A stretch of 64,000 bases of DNA. Origin: Azonexus sp. R2A61 (GTDB lineage Bacteria; Pseudomonadota; Gammaproteobacteria; Burkholderiales; Rhodocyclaceae). The notes below the pieces were generated by a model. That model was not told where the DNA came from and did not search any database. It saw only the letters and a program-made list of their open reading frames with translations. Shown here piece by piece: positions 27,797 through 39,727 of the stretch; within the stretch, counting starts at the first letter, position 1; every line of letters starts with the position of its first letter. The stretch is from the NCBI RefSeq assembly GCF_021401135.1, contig NZ_JACBFO010000002.1:868001-932000 (forward strand). Direction: 5' to 3'. Made by a program: the position numbers and the translations under genes.

Positions 27797-28582
27797 TCAG
27801 GGCTCCCAGTGATCGACCGTCGATTTTTCATCCCACAAGCGGTCGACCGTACACTGCACCGCTTGCGGCGCACCGCTGGTCGATAGCTGCAGGCGCCCGT
27901 GACCGCCGCCGAGCAGGCCGCCATGCACGAGCAGACGCTCGAGCTGCCGGGCCACCGCCTCGCCGGTATCGAGCAGCGTCGTGCCGACCGGCATGCGCCG
28001 GGCGATGGCCGCCGCCACCCAGGGATAGTGCGTGCAACCGAGCACCACGACATCGGCTCCGGCCGCCGCCAGCGGGGCCACGTAAGCGTCGAGCAGCGCA
28101 CCGACCCGGGGGCTGTCCGGCCCGTCGTTCTCGATCGCCTCGGCCAGGCCGGGACAGGCCTGGGCGACGACCTCGACGCCCGGCGCGTGATGGCCGACCA
28201 GACGCTGAAAACGCTCGCTGTGCAGCGTTCGCGTCGTGGCCAGCACGCCCAGCGTGCCGCTGCGGCTGAGCGCGGCGGCCGGCTTGACACCGGGCTCGAG
28301 CGCCACGACCGGTACGCCGATGGCAGCGCGGATGGCCTCGGCAGCGGCAGCCGTCGCCGTATTGCAGGCGATCACCAGCGCCTTCGCGCCACGGGCGACG
28401 AGCGCCTCGGCGATCCGGACGCCACGTTCGCGCAGGAAGCTTTCCGGCTTGTCGCCGTAAGGCAGGAAGCGGGTATCGGCAAAGTAGAAAAAGTCTTCGT
28501 GCGGCAGTCGACCGCGCAAGGCGCGCAGGACAGTCAGGCCACCCAGGCCCGAATCGAAAACGGCGATCGGATGTGCGTTCAA
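27797..28582 (-). CDS. murI: Glutamate racemase
   Basis: A 261-residue MurI that makes D-glutamate for peptidoglycan. It starts NAHPIAVFDSGLGGLTVLRAL. Catalytic cysteines lie in ACNTA (C73) and GCTHYP. The start is inferred as TTG at 28582 because it gives the family N-terminus; the frame upstream runs into the icd terminator. No clear ribosome-binding site is visible, so the start is less certain than the identity. It is the first gene of a two-gene unit with the CoA-transferase. Confidence 0.93.
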   Translation of the reverse strand: MNAHPIAVFDSGLGGLTVLRALRGRLPHEDFFYFADTRFLPYGDKPESFLRERGVRIAEALVARGAKALVIACNTATAAAAEAIRAAIGVPVVALEPGVKPAAALSRSGTLGVLATTRTLHSERFQRLVGHHAPGVEVVAQACPGLAEAIENDGPDSPRVGALLDAYVAPLAAAGADVVVLGCTHYPWVAAAIARRMPVGTTLLDTGEAVARQLERLLVHGGLLGGGHGRLQLSTSGAPQAVQCTVDRLWDEKSTVDHWEP

Positions 28583-28596
28583 GATGACGGAAAACG

Positions 28597-28622
28597 AAAG
28601 GCCCCCTGGCGGGGGCCTCCAT
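28597..28622 (-). terminator. Terminator of icd
   Basis: An AGGCCCCC stem with its complement around a TGGC loop; on the minus strand it runs into TTTCGTTTTCC. The interrupted T tract may allow some read-through into murI. Confidence 0.75.
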
Positions 28623-28640
28623 TGAACCACAGCCGGCGGC

Positions 28641-29882
28641 TTACATGCGAGCGATCATCGCGTCGCCAAACGCCGAACAGGACAACTCCTCGGCGCCGTC
28701 CATCAGACGCGCGAAATCGTAAGTCACCTGCTTGTCGCCGATGGCCGCTTCCATCGAACGGATGACCCGGTCGGCGGCCTCCTTCCAGCCCAGGTGGCGC
28801 AACATCATTTCGGCCGACAGGATCAACGAGCCCGGGTTGACCTTGTCCAGCCCGGCATACTTTGGCGCCGTGCCGTGCGTCGCTTCGAAGCAGGCATAGC
28901 GGTCGGAAATATTGGCCCCCGGCGCAATGCCGATGCCGCCGACCTGCGCTGCCAGCGCGTCGGAAATGTAATCGCCGTTCAGGTTGGTGGTGGCGATCAC
29001 GTCGTATTCGGCCGGACGCAACAGGATCTGCTGCAGGAAGGCATCGGCGATCGAGTCCTTGATCGTGATTTCGCGGCCGGTCTTCGGATTGCGGATGCGG
29101 CACCACGGACCGCCGTCGATCGGCTCGGCGCCGAACTCCTCCTGCGCCAGCTTGTAGCAGGTGTCACGGAACAGGCCTTCCGTGAACTTCATGATGTTGC
29201 CCTTGTGCACGATGGTCACCGACTTGCGGTCGTTGTCGATGGCGTACTGGATCGCTGCCCGGACCAGGCGCGACGTGCCCTCGACGGAAATCGGCTTGAT
29301 GCCGATGCCAGAACTTTCCGGGAAGCGGATCTTCCTGACCCCCATCTCGTCCTGCAGGAACTTGACGACCTTGGCGACGCCCTCGGAGCCCACGGCCCAC
29401 TCGATGCCGGCGTAGATATCCTCGGTGTTCTCGCGGAAGATCACCATGTTGACCAGTTCCGGGTGCTTCAGCGGCGACGGAACACCCTTGAAGTACTGCA
29501 CCGGACGGACGCACTGGTACAGATCCAATTCCTGACGCAGGGCCACGTTCAGCGAACGGATGCCACCGCCGACCGGCGTCGTCATCGGTCCCTTGATCGA
29601 TACCGAATATTCCTTCAACGCAGCGAAGGTTTCCTGTGGCAGCCACTCGTCCGGACCGTAGAGGCGCGTCGATTTCTCGCCGGCATACACCTCCATCCAG
29701 TGGATTTTCCTTTTTCCGCCGTAGGCCTTGTCGACCGCAGCATCGATCACCTTGATCATGACCGGCGTGATGTCGATGCCGATGCCGTCGCCTTCGATGA
29801 ACGGAATGATCGGATTGTCCGGCACCGGTTGTCCCGGCACGATTTTGGCACCACCTTGCGGAATCCTGATGTGGGAAGTCAT
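28641..29882 (-). CDS. icd: NADP-dependent isocitrate dehydrogenase (homodimeric, E. coli type)
   Basis: A 413-residue dimeric isocitrate dehydrogenase that makes 2-oxoglutarate, CO2 and NADPH in the TCA cycle. The substrate loop [13 protein letters not shown] carries S110, equivalent to E. coli Ser113, the residue phosphorylated by AceK. AceK is encoded about 4 kb away, so enzyme and regulator are both present. NADP-type residues follow the GTAPKYAG loop. The ATG at 29882 has AAGGAG 6 nt upstream. A second, unrelated isocitrate dehydrogenase (icd2) lies one gene away. Confidence 0.96.
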   Translation of the reverse strand: MTSHIRIPQGGAKIVPGQPVPDNPIIPFIEGDGIGIDITPVMIKVIDAAVDKAYGGKRKIHWMEVYAGEKSTRLYGPDEWLPQETFAALKEYSVSIKGPMTTPVGGGIRSLNVALRQELDLYQCVRPVQYFKGVPSPLKHPELVNMVIFRENTEDIYAGIEWAVGSEGVAKVVKFLQDEMGVRKIRFPESSGIGIKPISVEGTSRLVRAAIQYAIDNDRKSVTIVHKGNIMKFTEGLFRDTCYKLAQEEFGAEPIDGGPWCRIRNPKTGREITIKDSIADAFLQQILLRPAEYDVIATTNLNGDYISDALAAQVGGIGIAPGANISDRYACFEATHGTAPKYAGLDKVNPGSLILSAEMMLRHLGWKEAADRVIRSMEAAIGDKQVTYDFARLMDGAEELSCSAFGDAMIARM

Positions 29883-29947
29883 GGGCAACTCCTTGCGTTG
29901 TTATGGGATGGCCCGAGCGGGCGGCTGGCGACCGGCGGTCTCCGCGC

Positions 29948-29959
29948 GCGGTCGACAGC
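29948..29959. repeat. Partial copy of the SalI-type palindrome upstream of icd
   Basis: GCGGTCGACAGC, ten of twelve bases of the palindromic core, between icd and the acyltransferase gene. Confidence 0.35.
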
Positions 29960-29992
29960 GGGATCGATTATGAAACAAAAGCCCGATGACTG

Positions 29993-31105
29993 TCAGCGCT
30001 CGAAAGCCAACCGGCGATCGGCGGATTCACCATCGTCCGGTCGCGTCGGCACACGGAAGCGGCGAGCCAGGCGAGCCGCCGGCGTCTCCACCCAGCGATG
30101 GAACAGCAAGGCAGCGAACACACTGCCCAGGAAGGCCAGCAGCAGGCCGGCAGCCCCGGCCTCCGGCGACGTCCAGCCGAGTCGCGCCCAGATCGTCGAG
30201 GTCAGCACCAGCACCGGAAAATGAATCAGGAAGAGGCTGAACGAAACCTCGCCGAGCACGGCCAGCAGACGGCTCTTCGGCCAGCGCTGGCCGAGCCCCG
30301 AACGCTCCGCCACATACAGCACCATGGCAAAGATCATGGCGATCACCAGTCGCCACCGCCACTCGTAGATCACCGCCAGCAGCACCAGGCCCTGAAAGGC
30401 CAGGAACTCACCCGCTTGCCGGCTGACCAGCGCCTTGTTCACCTGGATGCCGAGGAAGAAATACGGGAAGAAATACATGGCCCAGCACTCGCCGGCCGGA
30501 TCGAGATTGAAATGGAACAGCGAATAAATTGAGGTGGCCCAGCCGATGACCGTGAACACCCCGTCGCCACCGCGCCCGAAGCGTTGCTGTACGGCCAGCC
30601 CCAGAGCGTAGCCGAAACCCAGTTGAAAATTGATGCAGACGAACCACAGTCCGGCCGACAAGGCTTCATAGCCGAGGATGTCCTGCAGCAGGAAGAGATG
30701 GGCGAGAAACTGTGCCAGCGACACCGGTTGCCCGAGCACCTCGTCGGGCAGCCAGCCGCGGGCGAATTCGTAGATCGGCAGGATCAGCACGACGACCGCC
30801 AGATACGGCAGGCCCAGCCGGCAATAGCGCTGCACCGAAAACTGCCCGAGCTGGCGCAGACCCCAGAGGCGGCGGCCGATGGTGCGGGCGGCAACATAAC
30901 CGCTGACCACGAAGAAGACCTGGGTGGCACGCGCATATTCGGCAAGCCAGGCAAGCAGATCGCCGTACAGCGGGGCGGCCCACTCACTGAGCGGCGGATA
31001 GAGCGCGAAGTGGTGCCACAGGATGGTCAGCGCGGCGCAGGCACGCAAGGCCAGGATGAAAGTAGGCTGGACGACGGGAAACACGACAGATACATTGAAA
31101 TTCAA
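29993..31105 (-). CDS. Acyltransferase family 3 membrane protein
   Basis: A 370-residue integral membrane protein with about ten helices. It has the AT3 family start (LRACAALTILWHHF) with the conserved His pair, FFVVSGYV, and FSLFLIHFPV near the C-terminus. Members O-acetylate or otherwise acylate exported sugars, lipids or peptidoglycan. There are no surface-polysaccharide genes nearby, so the substrate is open. It lies between the two isocitrate dehydrogenase genes on the same strand, without an obvious metabolic link. Confidence 0.88.
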   Translation of the reverse strand: MNFNVSVVFPVVQPTFILALRACAALTILWHHFALYPPLSEWAAPLYGDLLAWLAEYARATQVFFVVSGYVAARTIGRRLWGLRQLGQFSVQRYCRLGLPYLAVVVLILPIYEFARGWLPDEVLGQPVSLAQFLAHLFLLQDILGYEALSAGLWFVCINFQLGFGYALGLAVQQRFGRGGDGVFTVIGWATSIYSLFHFNLDPAGECWAMYFFPYFFLGIQVNKALVSRQAGEFLAFQGLVLLAVIYEWRWRLVIAMIFAMVLYVAERSGLGQRWPKSRLLAVLGEVSFSLFLIHFPVLVLTSTIWARLGWTSPEAGAAGLLLAFLGSVFAALLFHRWVETPAARLARRFRVPTRPDDGESADRRLAFER

Positions 31106-31153
31106 TATTTTCCCACAAACGACCGGCCTTGCCTTGTGTCGGGATGTAACACC

Positions 31154-31164
31154 TGCGGTCGACC
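31154..31164. repeat. Partial copy of the SalI-type palindrome
   Basis: TGCGGTCGACC, the left half plus centre of the 14-bp palindrome, 12 bp before the icd2 terminator stem. Confidence 0.35.
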
Positions 31165-31175
31165 TCGCCCGTCAA

Positions 31176-31203
31176 CGAAAAACGGAGGCCGAGGGCCTCC
31201 GTT
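31176..31203 (-). terminator. Terminator of icd2
   Basis: An AACGGAGGCC stem with its complement around a GAG loop. On the minus strand it is followed by TTTTTCGTT, so it stops the leftward icd2 transcript. Confidence 0.88.
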
Positions 31204-31227
31204 CCGGACAGCGAAAACCAGGAATGA

Positions 31228-33465
<2,238 letters not shown>

Positions 33466-33665
33466 GCTAACCCCTTGTTGTTGGACGTGAATGCTGACCG
33501 GATTGTCGCCCGGTCCCCTTGCGCGGTGCTTACAACGAGAAACTTTCGGAGTATCCGCGCCAGCCGGCCCGCGGTCAACGGTGAAACGGCGTTTCACATC
33601 GCGAACCCCGCCAATCCGCACCCCGGGCGATGCTAGAATTTTCCCGAATGGAGGGGGACGAAACG

Positions 33666-35450
33666 ATGAAGATTTCGGTCGGGCTGTACGGCACGAACGC
33701 GCACCGCATCGCGCTGGCCCTGATCCAGGGCTTCAACAAGCACTACACGCTGTTTCGCCAGACCTGCCGCGAGGCCAAGACGCGCTTCGAAACCGGCGAC
33801 TGGCAGGGCGTCCACCGGGCGGTCAAGGAACGCCTGCGCTTTTACGACGACCGCGTCGACGAGTGCGTCGAACGGCTGCGCAGCGAATTCGACATCCAGG
33901 GGTCGGACGAGGCGACCTGGCAGCAGGTCAAACTCCTCTACATCGGCCTGCTGCTCAACCACAAGCAGCCGGAACTGGCGGAAACCTTCTTCAACTCGGT
34001 CAGCACCAAGATCCTGCACCGGACCTATTTCCACAACGACTTCCTGTTCGTCCGGCCGACGATCTCGACCGAGAACCTGGAGGCCGACGAAGAACCCACC
34101 TATCGCAGCTACTACGCCCCCCAGGATGGCCTGCGCGGTGCGATCCGCCAGATCATCACGGATTTCCGCTGGCAACACCCCTTTGCCGATCTCGATCGCG
34201 ATGTGGACGAGGTGTATCGCGCCGTACGCCGGCACCTGCAAGGGATGCCGGCGCGCGACGTGAACTTCCAGATCCAGGTGCTCGGTTCCGCCTTCTACCG
34301 CAACAAGGCCGCCTACATCATCGGCAAGGCCATCAACGGCGCCAGCGAATACCCGTTCGCGATTCCGGTACTGCACGATGCCGACGGCCTGCTCAATCTC
34401 GACACCGTGCTGCTCGATGCCTGGCGCATCGGCCTGCTGTTCTCGCTGTCGCGCGCCTATTTCATGGTGGATATGGAAGTGCCGTCGGGCTACGTGCAGT
34501 TCCTGCGTTCGATCATGCCGAACAAGCCGCGTTCCGAGCTGTACATCATGCTCGGCCTGGGCAAGCAGGGGAAGACGATGTTCTTCCGCGACTTCATCTA
34601 TCACCTGCACCATTCCGAGGACAAGTTCGTCATGGCGCCCGGTATCCGCGGGCTGGTCATGCTGGTGTTCACGCTGCCCTCCTACCCCTACGTCTTCAAG
34701 ATCATCAAGGACGTCTTCGGCAGCTCCAAGGAAATGGATCAGGCGACGGTCAAGAAGAAATTTCTGCTGGTCAAGCAGGTCGACCGCGTCGGTCGACTGG
34801 CCGACACGCTGGAATTTTCCAACGTGATGTTCCCGCTCGACCGTTTCGACGATGAAGTGCTCGACGACCTGCGCCGGCTCGCGCCCAGCAAGTTCGAGAT
34901 CGACGGCAAGCAGTTGATCATCCGGCATCTATATATTGAACGCCGGATGGAGCCGCTGAACATCCACCTCGACCGCATGGACAAGAGCAACGACCTCGCC
35001 GGGCTCGAACACGCGATCGAGGAATACGGCAACGCCATCCGCGAACTGGCCATTGCCAACATCTTCCCCGGCGACATGCTGTGGAAGAATTTCGGCGTTA
35101 CCCGCTACGGCCGTGTCGTGTTCTACGACTACGACGAGATCGAGTACATGACCGACATCAACTTCCGCAAAATTCCACCGGCCCCCGATTTCGAAACGGA
35201 GATGTCGGGGGAAGTCTGGTATCCGGTCAATCGCGGCGATGTCTTCCCGGAGGAATTCGCCACCTTCCTGCTCGGCTCGCCGCAGGTTCGCAAGCTGTTC
35301 ATGAAACATCACCGGGACCTGCTCACGCCTGCCTTCTGGCAAGCCGCCCAGGAGCGGATACGAGCCGGCCACGTCGAGGATTTCTTCCCTTATCCGCAAG
35401 AACTGCGCTTTCTCCACCGTCGGGCAGCACGCGCAGTCATTGCTGAATAA
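33666..35450 (+). CDS. aceK: Isocitrate dehydrogenase kinase/phosphatase
   Basis: A 594-residue AceK, close to the family length of about 580. It phosphorylates and dephosphorylates the dimeric isocitrate dehydrogenase and so diverts isocitrate into the glyoxylate shunt. The ATP-binding loop [10 protein letters not shown], the lysine segment YVFKIIKD and the acidic YDYDEIEYM block are visible. The ATG at 33666 is set by GGAGGGGG at 33648-33655. It is not part of an aceBAK operon but stands divergent from icd2. It shares no promoter with aceA or aceB. Confidence 0.96.
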   Translation: MKISVGLYGTNAHRIALALIQGFNKHYTLFRQTCREAKTRFETGDWQGVHRAVKERLRFYDDRVDECVERLRSEFDIQGSDEATWQQVKLLYIGLLLNHKQPELAETFFNSVSTKILHRTYFHNDFLFVRPTISTENLEADEEPTYRSYYAPQDGLRGAIRQIITDFRWQHPFADLDRDVDEVYRAVRRHLQGMPARDVNFQIQVLGSAFYRNKAAYIIGKAINGASEYPFAIPVLHDADGLLNLDTVLLDAWRIGLLFSLSRAYFMVDMEVPSGYVQFLRSIMPNKPRSELYIMLGLGKQGKTMFFRDFIYHLHHSEDKFVMAPGIRGLVMLVFTLPSYPYVFKIIKDVFGSSKEMDQATVKKKFLLVKQVDRVGRLADTLEFSNVMFPLDRFDDEVLDDLRRLAPSKFEIDGKQLIIRHLYIERRMEPLNIHLDRMDKSNDLAGLEHAIEEYGNAIRELAIANIFPGDMLWKNFGVTRYGRVVFYDYDEIEYMTDINFRKIPPAPDFETEMSGEVWYPVNRGDVFPEEFATFLLGSPQVRKLFMKHHRDLLTPAFWQAAQERIRAGHVEDFFPYPQELRFLHRRAARAVIAE

Positions 35451-35465
35451 ATTGGCCAGACCAGT

Positions 35466-35488
35466 AAGTGATTACTGATCAATCACTT
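35466..35488. promoter_or_regulatory. Inverted repeat between aceK and pntAA
   Basis: AAGTGATT at 35466-35473 and AATCACTT at 35481-35488 match perfectly around a 7-nt spacer. It starts 16 bp after the aceK stop and 125 bp before pntAA. There is no T run after it, so an operator for the pnt operon is more likely than a terminator. TGAT and ATCA halves resemble FNR/CRP-type half-sites but the spacing is not standard. Confidence 0.45.
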
Positions 35489-35612
35489 CAGAAATCCTGA
35501 TTGTTCCCGACTTAAGAAAGCCCTTATCGTTGGGCCATTCGACGTAAGCAGCCTTGATCCCTGACCGGCTGCCGATCTTCACCGGAATTCCCGACCATTC
35601 AAGGAGAAACAC

Positions 35613-36740
35613 ATGCCGCTGATCGTAGCGGTCGCTCGCGAGCGCACGGAAGGCGAAAGCCGGACCGCGCTCGTCCCCGAGACGGCCAAGAAGTTCGCCG
35701 CCCTTGGCGCCCAGCTCCGCATGGAGCAAAGCGCCGGCGTGCAGAGCCATTTCCTGGACCCCGACTATCCGGATGTCGCCTTCGCCCCCGGCCAGTCGGA
35801 AACCTATGCCGATGCCGGCCTGATTTTGCGCGTCACCCCGCCGTCGACCGCAGAAATCGCCGCAATGCCGGAAGGCAGCGTGCTCATCGGGCTGTTGAAA
35901 CCCTACGAGTCGAAGGAACGTCTGGCGGCCTTGAACGCCCGCAAGATCACCGCCTTTGCCCTCGAACTGCTGCCGCGCATCTCGCGCGCCCAGAGCATGG
36001 ACGCGCTGTCCAGCCAGGGCGCCTGCGCCGGCTACCAGTGCGGGCTGATCGCCGCCGCGCGCTGCACCAAGTTCTTCCCGATGCTGACCACCGCCGCCGG
36101 CACCATCCGCCCGGCACGCGTGCTGGTCATCGGCGCCGGCGTCGCCGGTTTGCAAGCCATCGCCACCTGCAAGCGCCTGGGCGCCATGGTCGAAGCCTAC
36201 GATGTGCGCGCTGCCGCGCGTGAGCAGATCGAATCGCTCGGTGCCAAGTTCGTCGATACCGGCGTTTCCGCCGACGGTTCCGGTGGCTATGCCCGCGAAC
36301 TCTCCGCCGAGGAGAAGGCGCAGCAGGCCGAGAAGCTGGCCAAGGCCGTCGCCGCCGCCGACGTGGTGATCACCACCGCCGCCATTCCCGGCAAGAAGGC
36401 ACCGGTCATCGTCACCCGCGACATGGTCGCGCGCATGAAATACGGTGCCATCATCGTCGACATGGCCGCCGAATCCGGTGGCAACTGCGAACTGACCCAG
36501 CCGGGCGAACACGTCATCGCCAACGACGTGAATATCCACGGCCCCCTCAACCTCCCTTCACGCATGCCGACGCACGCCTCGGAGCTGTACTCGAAGAACC
36601 TGTACAACTTCCTGTCGCCGTGGATCAAGGATGGCCAGTTGAATTTCGACTGGTCCGACGAAGTCCTCGCCGGCACCGTGCTCTGCAAGGACGGCGCCAC
36701 CGTCCATGCCACCGTGAAACAAGTTCTGGGAGAAGCCTGA
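35613..36740 (+). CDS. pntAA: NAD(P) transhydrogenase subunit alpha, part 1
   Basis: A 375-residue soluble NAD(H)-binding domain I of proton-translocating transhydrogenase. It has ARERTEGESR at the N-terminus, the GAGVAGLQAIATCKRLGA Rossmann loop and the mobile-loop YAREL region. With pntAB and pntB it couples hydride transfer from NADH to NADP+ to proton entry. The alpha chain is split into two genes, as in Rhodospirillum-type enzymes. GGAGA lies 8 nt before the ATG. Its stop overlaps pntAB. Confidence 0.95.
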   Translation: MPLIVAVARERTEGESRTALVPETAKKFAALGAQLRMEQSAGVQSHFLDPDYPDVAFAPGQSETYADAGLILRVTPPSTAEIAAMPEGSVLIGLLKPYESKERLAALNARKITAFALELLPRISRAQSMDALSSQGACAGYQCGLIAAARCTKFFPMLTTAAGTIRPARVLVIGAGVAGLQAIATCKRLGAMVEAYDVRAAAREQIESLGAKFVDTGVSADGSGGYARELSAEEKAQQAEKLAKAVAAADVVITTAAIPGKKAPVIVTRDMVARMKYGAIIVDMAAESGGNCELTQPGEHVIANDVNIHGPLNLPSRMPTHASELYSKNLYNFLSPWIKDGQLNFDWSDEVLAGTVLCKDGATVHATVKQVLGEA

Positions 36741-37021
36741 TGGACGGCCTGCTTGCCTTATACATCTTCATGCTCGCCGCCTTCACCGGCTACGAGATCA
36801 TCGCCAAGGTGCCGGTCATCCTGCACACGCCGCTGATGTCCGGTTCCAACTTCATCCACGGCGTCGTCGTCGTTGGCGCCATGGTCGCGCTGGGTAACGC
36901 CGATACGGTGCTCGAACAGACCATCGGCTTCTTCGCCGTCGCCCTCGGCGCCGCCAATGCCGCCGGCGGCTACGTGGTGACCGAGCGCATGCTCGGCATG
37001 TTCAAGAAGAAGGAGGGCTGA
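36740..37021 (+). CDS. pntAB: NAD(P) transhydrogenase subunit alpha, part 2
   Basis: A 93-residue membrane part of the alpha chain with three helices and the typical GYEIIAKVPVILHTPLMSG motif. It forms part of the proton channel. The ATG at 36740 overlaps the pntAA stop (TGATG form), with GGGAGAAG just upstream. Confidence 0.95.
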   Translation: MDGLLALYIFMLAAFTGYEIIAKVPVILHTPLMSGSNFIHGVVVVGAMVALGNADTVLEQTIGFFAVALGAANAAGGYVVTERMLGMFKKKEG

Positions 37022-37023
37022 TC

Positions 37024-38394
37024 ATGGCACTCCCGATCTACGTACAAGGCGCCTGGTTCGCCGGTGCCGCATTGTTCATCTTCGGCCTGAAGGGCATGAG
37101 CTCGCCGGCCTCGGCGCGCAACGGCATCGTTGTCGCCGGTTACGGCATGCTGGTAGCCATCGTCGCCACCTTCTTCATTCCGGAACTGAAGAACCTGGCG
37201 CTGATGCTCGCCGCGCTGGCCATCGGCGGTGCTGCCGCCTGGATTTCCGGCAAGAAGGTGAAGATGACCGACATGCCGCAGATGGTCGCCATCTACAACG
37301 GTATGGGCGGCGGTGCGGCGGCGGCGATTGCCGCCATCGAGTTCGCCAAGGGCGACACGCACGGCGTCGTCACCACCGTGCTGGCGGTGATCGGTGCCCT
37401 CATCGGCGCCGTCTCCTTCACCGGCTCCTGCGTCGCCTGGGCGAAGCTGCAAGGTGTCCTCAAGAAGACCTTCCGCCTGCCGGCGCAGAACGCGGTCAAC
37501 GTGGTGCTGGCGCTGGTCGCCATCGGCCTCGGTGTAGCCATGGTCCTGTTCGCCCCGGCCCAGCCGGAGCTGATCTATGGCTTCTTCGTCGTCGCCCTGG
37601 TCCTCGGTCTGATCGTCACGCTGCCCATCGGCGGCGCCGACATGCCGGTGGTGATCTCGCTGTTCAACGCCTTCACCGGTCTGGCGGTCGGTTTCGAGGG
37701 TTATGTGCTGGGCAACCCGGCGCTGATCATCGCCGGTATCGTCGTCGGTGCCGCCGGTACGCTGCTCACCCAGCTGATGGCCAAGGCGATGAACCGGCCG
37801 CTGTCCAACATCCTGTTCACGCCGATGGTGGCGAGCGGACCGGGCGAAGCGATCACCGGCACGATGAAGGAAGTCGGTGCCATCGACGCGGCAGCGATGA
37901 TGCGCTACGCCAGCAAGGTCATCATCGTGCCGGGCTACGGCATGGCGGTGGCGCACGCGCAGCACAAGGTCTGGGAAATGACCGCCATCCTGGAGGAAGC
38001 CGGCGTCGAGGTGAAATTTGCCATCCACCCGGTGGCGGGCCGCATGCCGGGCCACATGAACGTGCTGCTGGCCGAAGCCGGCGTGCCCTACGACAAGATC
38101 TTCGACCTTGAGGAAATCAACGGCGAATTCGGTCAGGCCGACGTCGCGCTGGTGATCGGTGCCAACGACGTGGTGAACCCGAGCGCACGCACCGACAAGG
38201 CCAGCCCGATCTACGGCATGCCGATTCTTGATGCCGACAAGGCGCAGAACGTGATCGTCATCAAGCGCGGCAAGGGTACCGGCTACTCCGGCGTCGAGAA
38301 CGCCCTGTTCTACACCGACAACTGCCGCATGCTCTACGGCGACGCGCAGCCGATGGCCGGCGAGATCATCCAGCATCTGAAAGCGATGAATTGA
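37024..38394 (+). CDS. pntB: NAD(P) transhydrogenase subunit beta
   Basis: A 456-residue subunit with about nine membrane helices (residues 1-270) and a C-terminal NADP(H)-binding domain III with GYGMAVAHAQHKV, HPVAGRMPGHMNV and GANDVVNP. It completes the transhydrogenase. It starts 2 bp after pntAB. The operon would supply NADPH, or use it to balance the NADPH made by the two isocitrate dehydrogenases. Confidence 0.96.
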   Translation: MALPIYVQGAWFAGAALFIFGLKGMSSPASARNGIVVAGYGMLVAIVATFFIPELKNLALMLAALAIGGAAAWISGKKVKMTDMPQMVAIYNGMGGGAAAAIAAIEFAKGDTHGVVTTVLAVIGALIGAVSFTGSCVAWAKLQGVLKKTFRLPAQNAVNVVLALVAIGLGVAMVLFAPAQPELIYGFFVVALVLGLIVTLPIGGADMPVVISLFNAFTGLAVGFEGYVLGNPALIIAGIVVGAAGTLLTQLMAKAMNRPLSNILFTPMVASGPGEAITGTMKEVGAIDAAAMMRYASKVIIVPGYGMAVAHAQHKVWEMTAILEEAGVEVKFAIHPVAGRMPGHMNVLLAEAGVPYDKIFDLEEINGEFGQADVALVIGANDVVNPSARTDKASPIYGMPILDADKAQNVIVIKRGKGTGYSGVENALFYTDNCRMLYGDAQPMAGEIIQHLKAMN

Positions 38395-38419
38395 TTTGAT
38401 CCAGCGCACATTTCACGTG

Positions 38420-38450
38420 AACTCCCGGCGATACAATGCCGGGAGTTTTC
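38420..38450 (+). terminator. Terminator of the pnt operon
   Basis: An AACTCCCGGC stem with its complement around an 8-nt loop, then TTTTC. It ends 5 bp before the next start codon. The GGGAG in its 3' arm is also the only visible ribosome-binding site for that gene. Confidence 0.75.
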
Positions 38451-38454
38451 GTGG

Positions 38455-39693
38455 ATGAAACCGATAATGAAAAGAAGCGACGATCTCCTGATCTGGGGAG
38501 CGGCAGGGGGGAGTCTGCTGTTGTGGGTGGTCCATCTGGCGACCGGCAGCGTATCCGGACACTGGTTCGCCGCCATTGCCGTCTCGCTGGCACTGGCCAG
38601 TGCCCTCTCCTTCGGCGAACGTTCGGGCTGGAAAACACGCCAGTCGGCCTACGTCGACGAACTCAAATCAGTGATGTCGGAATACCAGGTGCTGTCGTCG
38701 GAAGCGATGGCCCACGCCGAGCGCCAGTTCGGCTCGCTGGAAAAGGAAATGCAGGATGCCCAGGAGATCATCCGCAGTTCGGTCAATCGACTGTCCGGCA
38801 GCCTGACCGGACTGGAAAGCCACTCCTCCGACCAGCGCGAAATCCTGCGCTCGCTGATCGACGAAATGTTGCAGATGACCGGGCCGGACGACGAGCGCGC
38901 CGCCGAACAGGCCGGGCTGCAACGCTTCTTCGACGAGACCAACGCGTTGATCGCCGAATTCGTCAGCAAGATGGAGCACCTTCGCTCGACCAGCCGGGGC
39001 ATTGCCGACAGTTTTTCCGGCATGCAGCATCAGGTGGCCCGTATTTCAGGGACCTTGAACGACATTGCCGGCATCACCAAGCAGACCGATCTGCTGGCGC
39101 TGAACGCCGCCATCGAAGCCGCCCGCGCCGGGGAAGCTGGCCGCGGGTTTGCCGTGGTTGCCGACGAAGTGCGCAACCTGGCGGCACGCACCGGTGAATT
39201 CAACATCGACATCCGCAACGCACTGAGCGACATCCTGAGTTCGCTGCAGGATGTCGGACAGCGCATCGAATCGGCGACCCAGATCGACCTGACGATCGCC
39301 GACCAGTCGCAAGCCACGTTGCGCGACCTCGGTGCCGAGCTGATGGAACTGACCGACAAGGCGCGCAGCCATTCGTCCCACATCACCGCGATCACCGAGA
39401 AGATGCAGGGCATGACGCAGGAAGGCGTCATGGCGATGCAGTTCGAAGACATCGTCACGCAGATGATCACGCGCATCGCCCAGCGCACCGAAAACGTCGG
39501 TCAGTACCTGCATGCCTTCCTGAACCTTCACCACGACCAGGGCGAAAAGGACGGCGTGCAGCGCTTCCGCGCCCGCAGCCAGAAACTGGTTCAATTGCTG
39601 GTCGACGCGCAGGTCAAGGCCGATGCGATTCGCGGCAACACGGCCGGAGCCACAGCCAGGGCCCACAGCGACGGCGATATCGAACTGTTCTGA
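38455..39693 (+). CDS. Short methyl-accepting chemotaxis-like protein without periplasmic domain
   Basis: A 412-residue protein with two closely spaced helices near the N-terminus (about 11-30 and 37-53) and no room for a periplasmic sensor. A long coiled coil and a signalling tip follow ([30 protein letters not shown]). After the tip there is an [11 protein letters not shown] segment common in this short class. It probably signals through CheA/CheW or a chemosensory-like pathway with an intracellular input. Its candidate ribosome-binding site is in the 3' arm of the pnt terminator hairpin. Confidence 0.85.
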   Translation: MKPIMKRSDDLLIWGAAGGSLLLWVVHLATGSVSGHWFAAIAVSLALASALSFGERSGWKTRQSAYVDELKSVMSEYQVLSSEAMAHAERQFGSLEKEMQDAQEIIRSSVNRLSGSLTGLESHSSDQREILRSLIDEMLQMTGPDDERAAEQAGLQRFFDETNALIAEFVSKMEHLRSTSRGIADSFSGMQHQVARISGTLNDIAGITKQTDLLALNAAIEAARAGEAGRGFAVVADEVRNLAARTGEFNIDIRNALSDILSSLQDVGQRIESATQIDLTIADQSQATLRDLGAELMELTDKARSHSSHITAITEKMQGMTQEGVMAMQFEDIVTQMITRIAQRTENVGQYLHAFLNLHHDQGEKDGVQRFRARSQKLVQLLVDAQVKADAIRGNTAGATARAHSDGDIELF

Positions 39694-39727
39694 GCTTGCT
39701 GCGGTCAACCCCGACATCGGAGGAAAA

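Noticed and set aside
28597..28622. Hairpin before murI considered as a murI leader switch
   Set aside because: Its position and partial T run after icd fit a terminator better, and it ends before the proposed murI start without a Shine-Dalgarno inside.
33630..33665. Upstream ATG extension of aceK
   Set aside because: The GGAGGGGG ribosome-binding site points to the ATG at 33666, and the extra residues do not match the family N-terminus.
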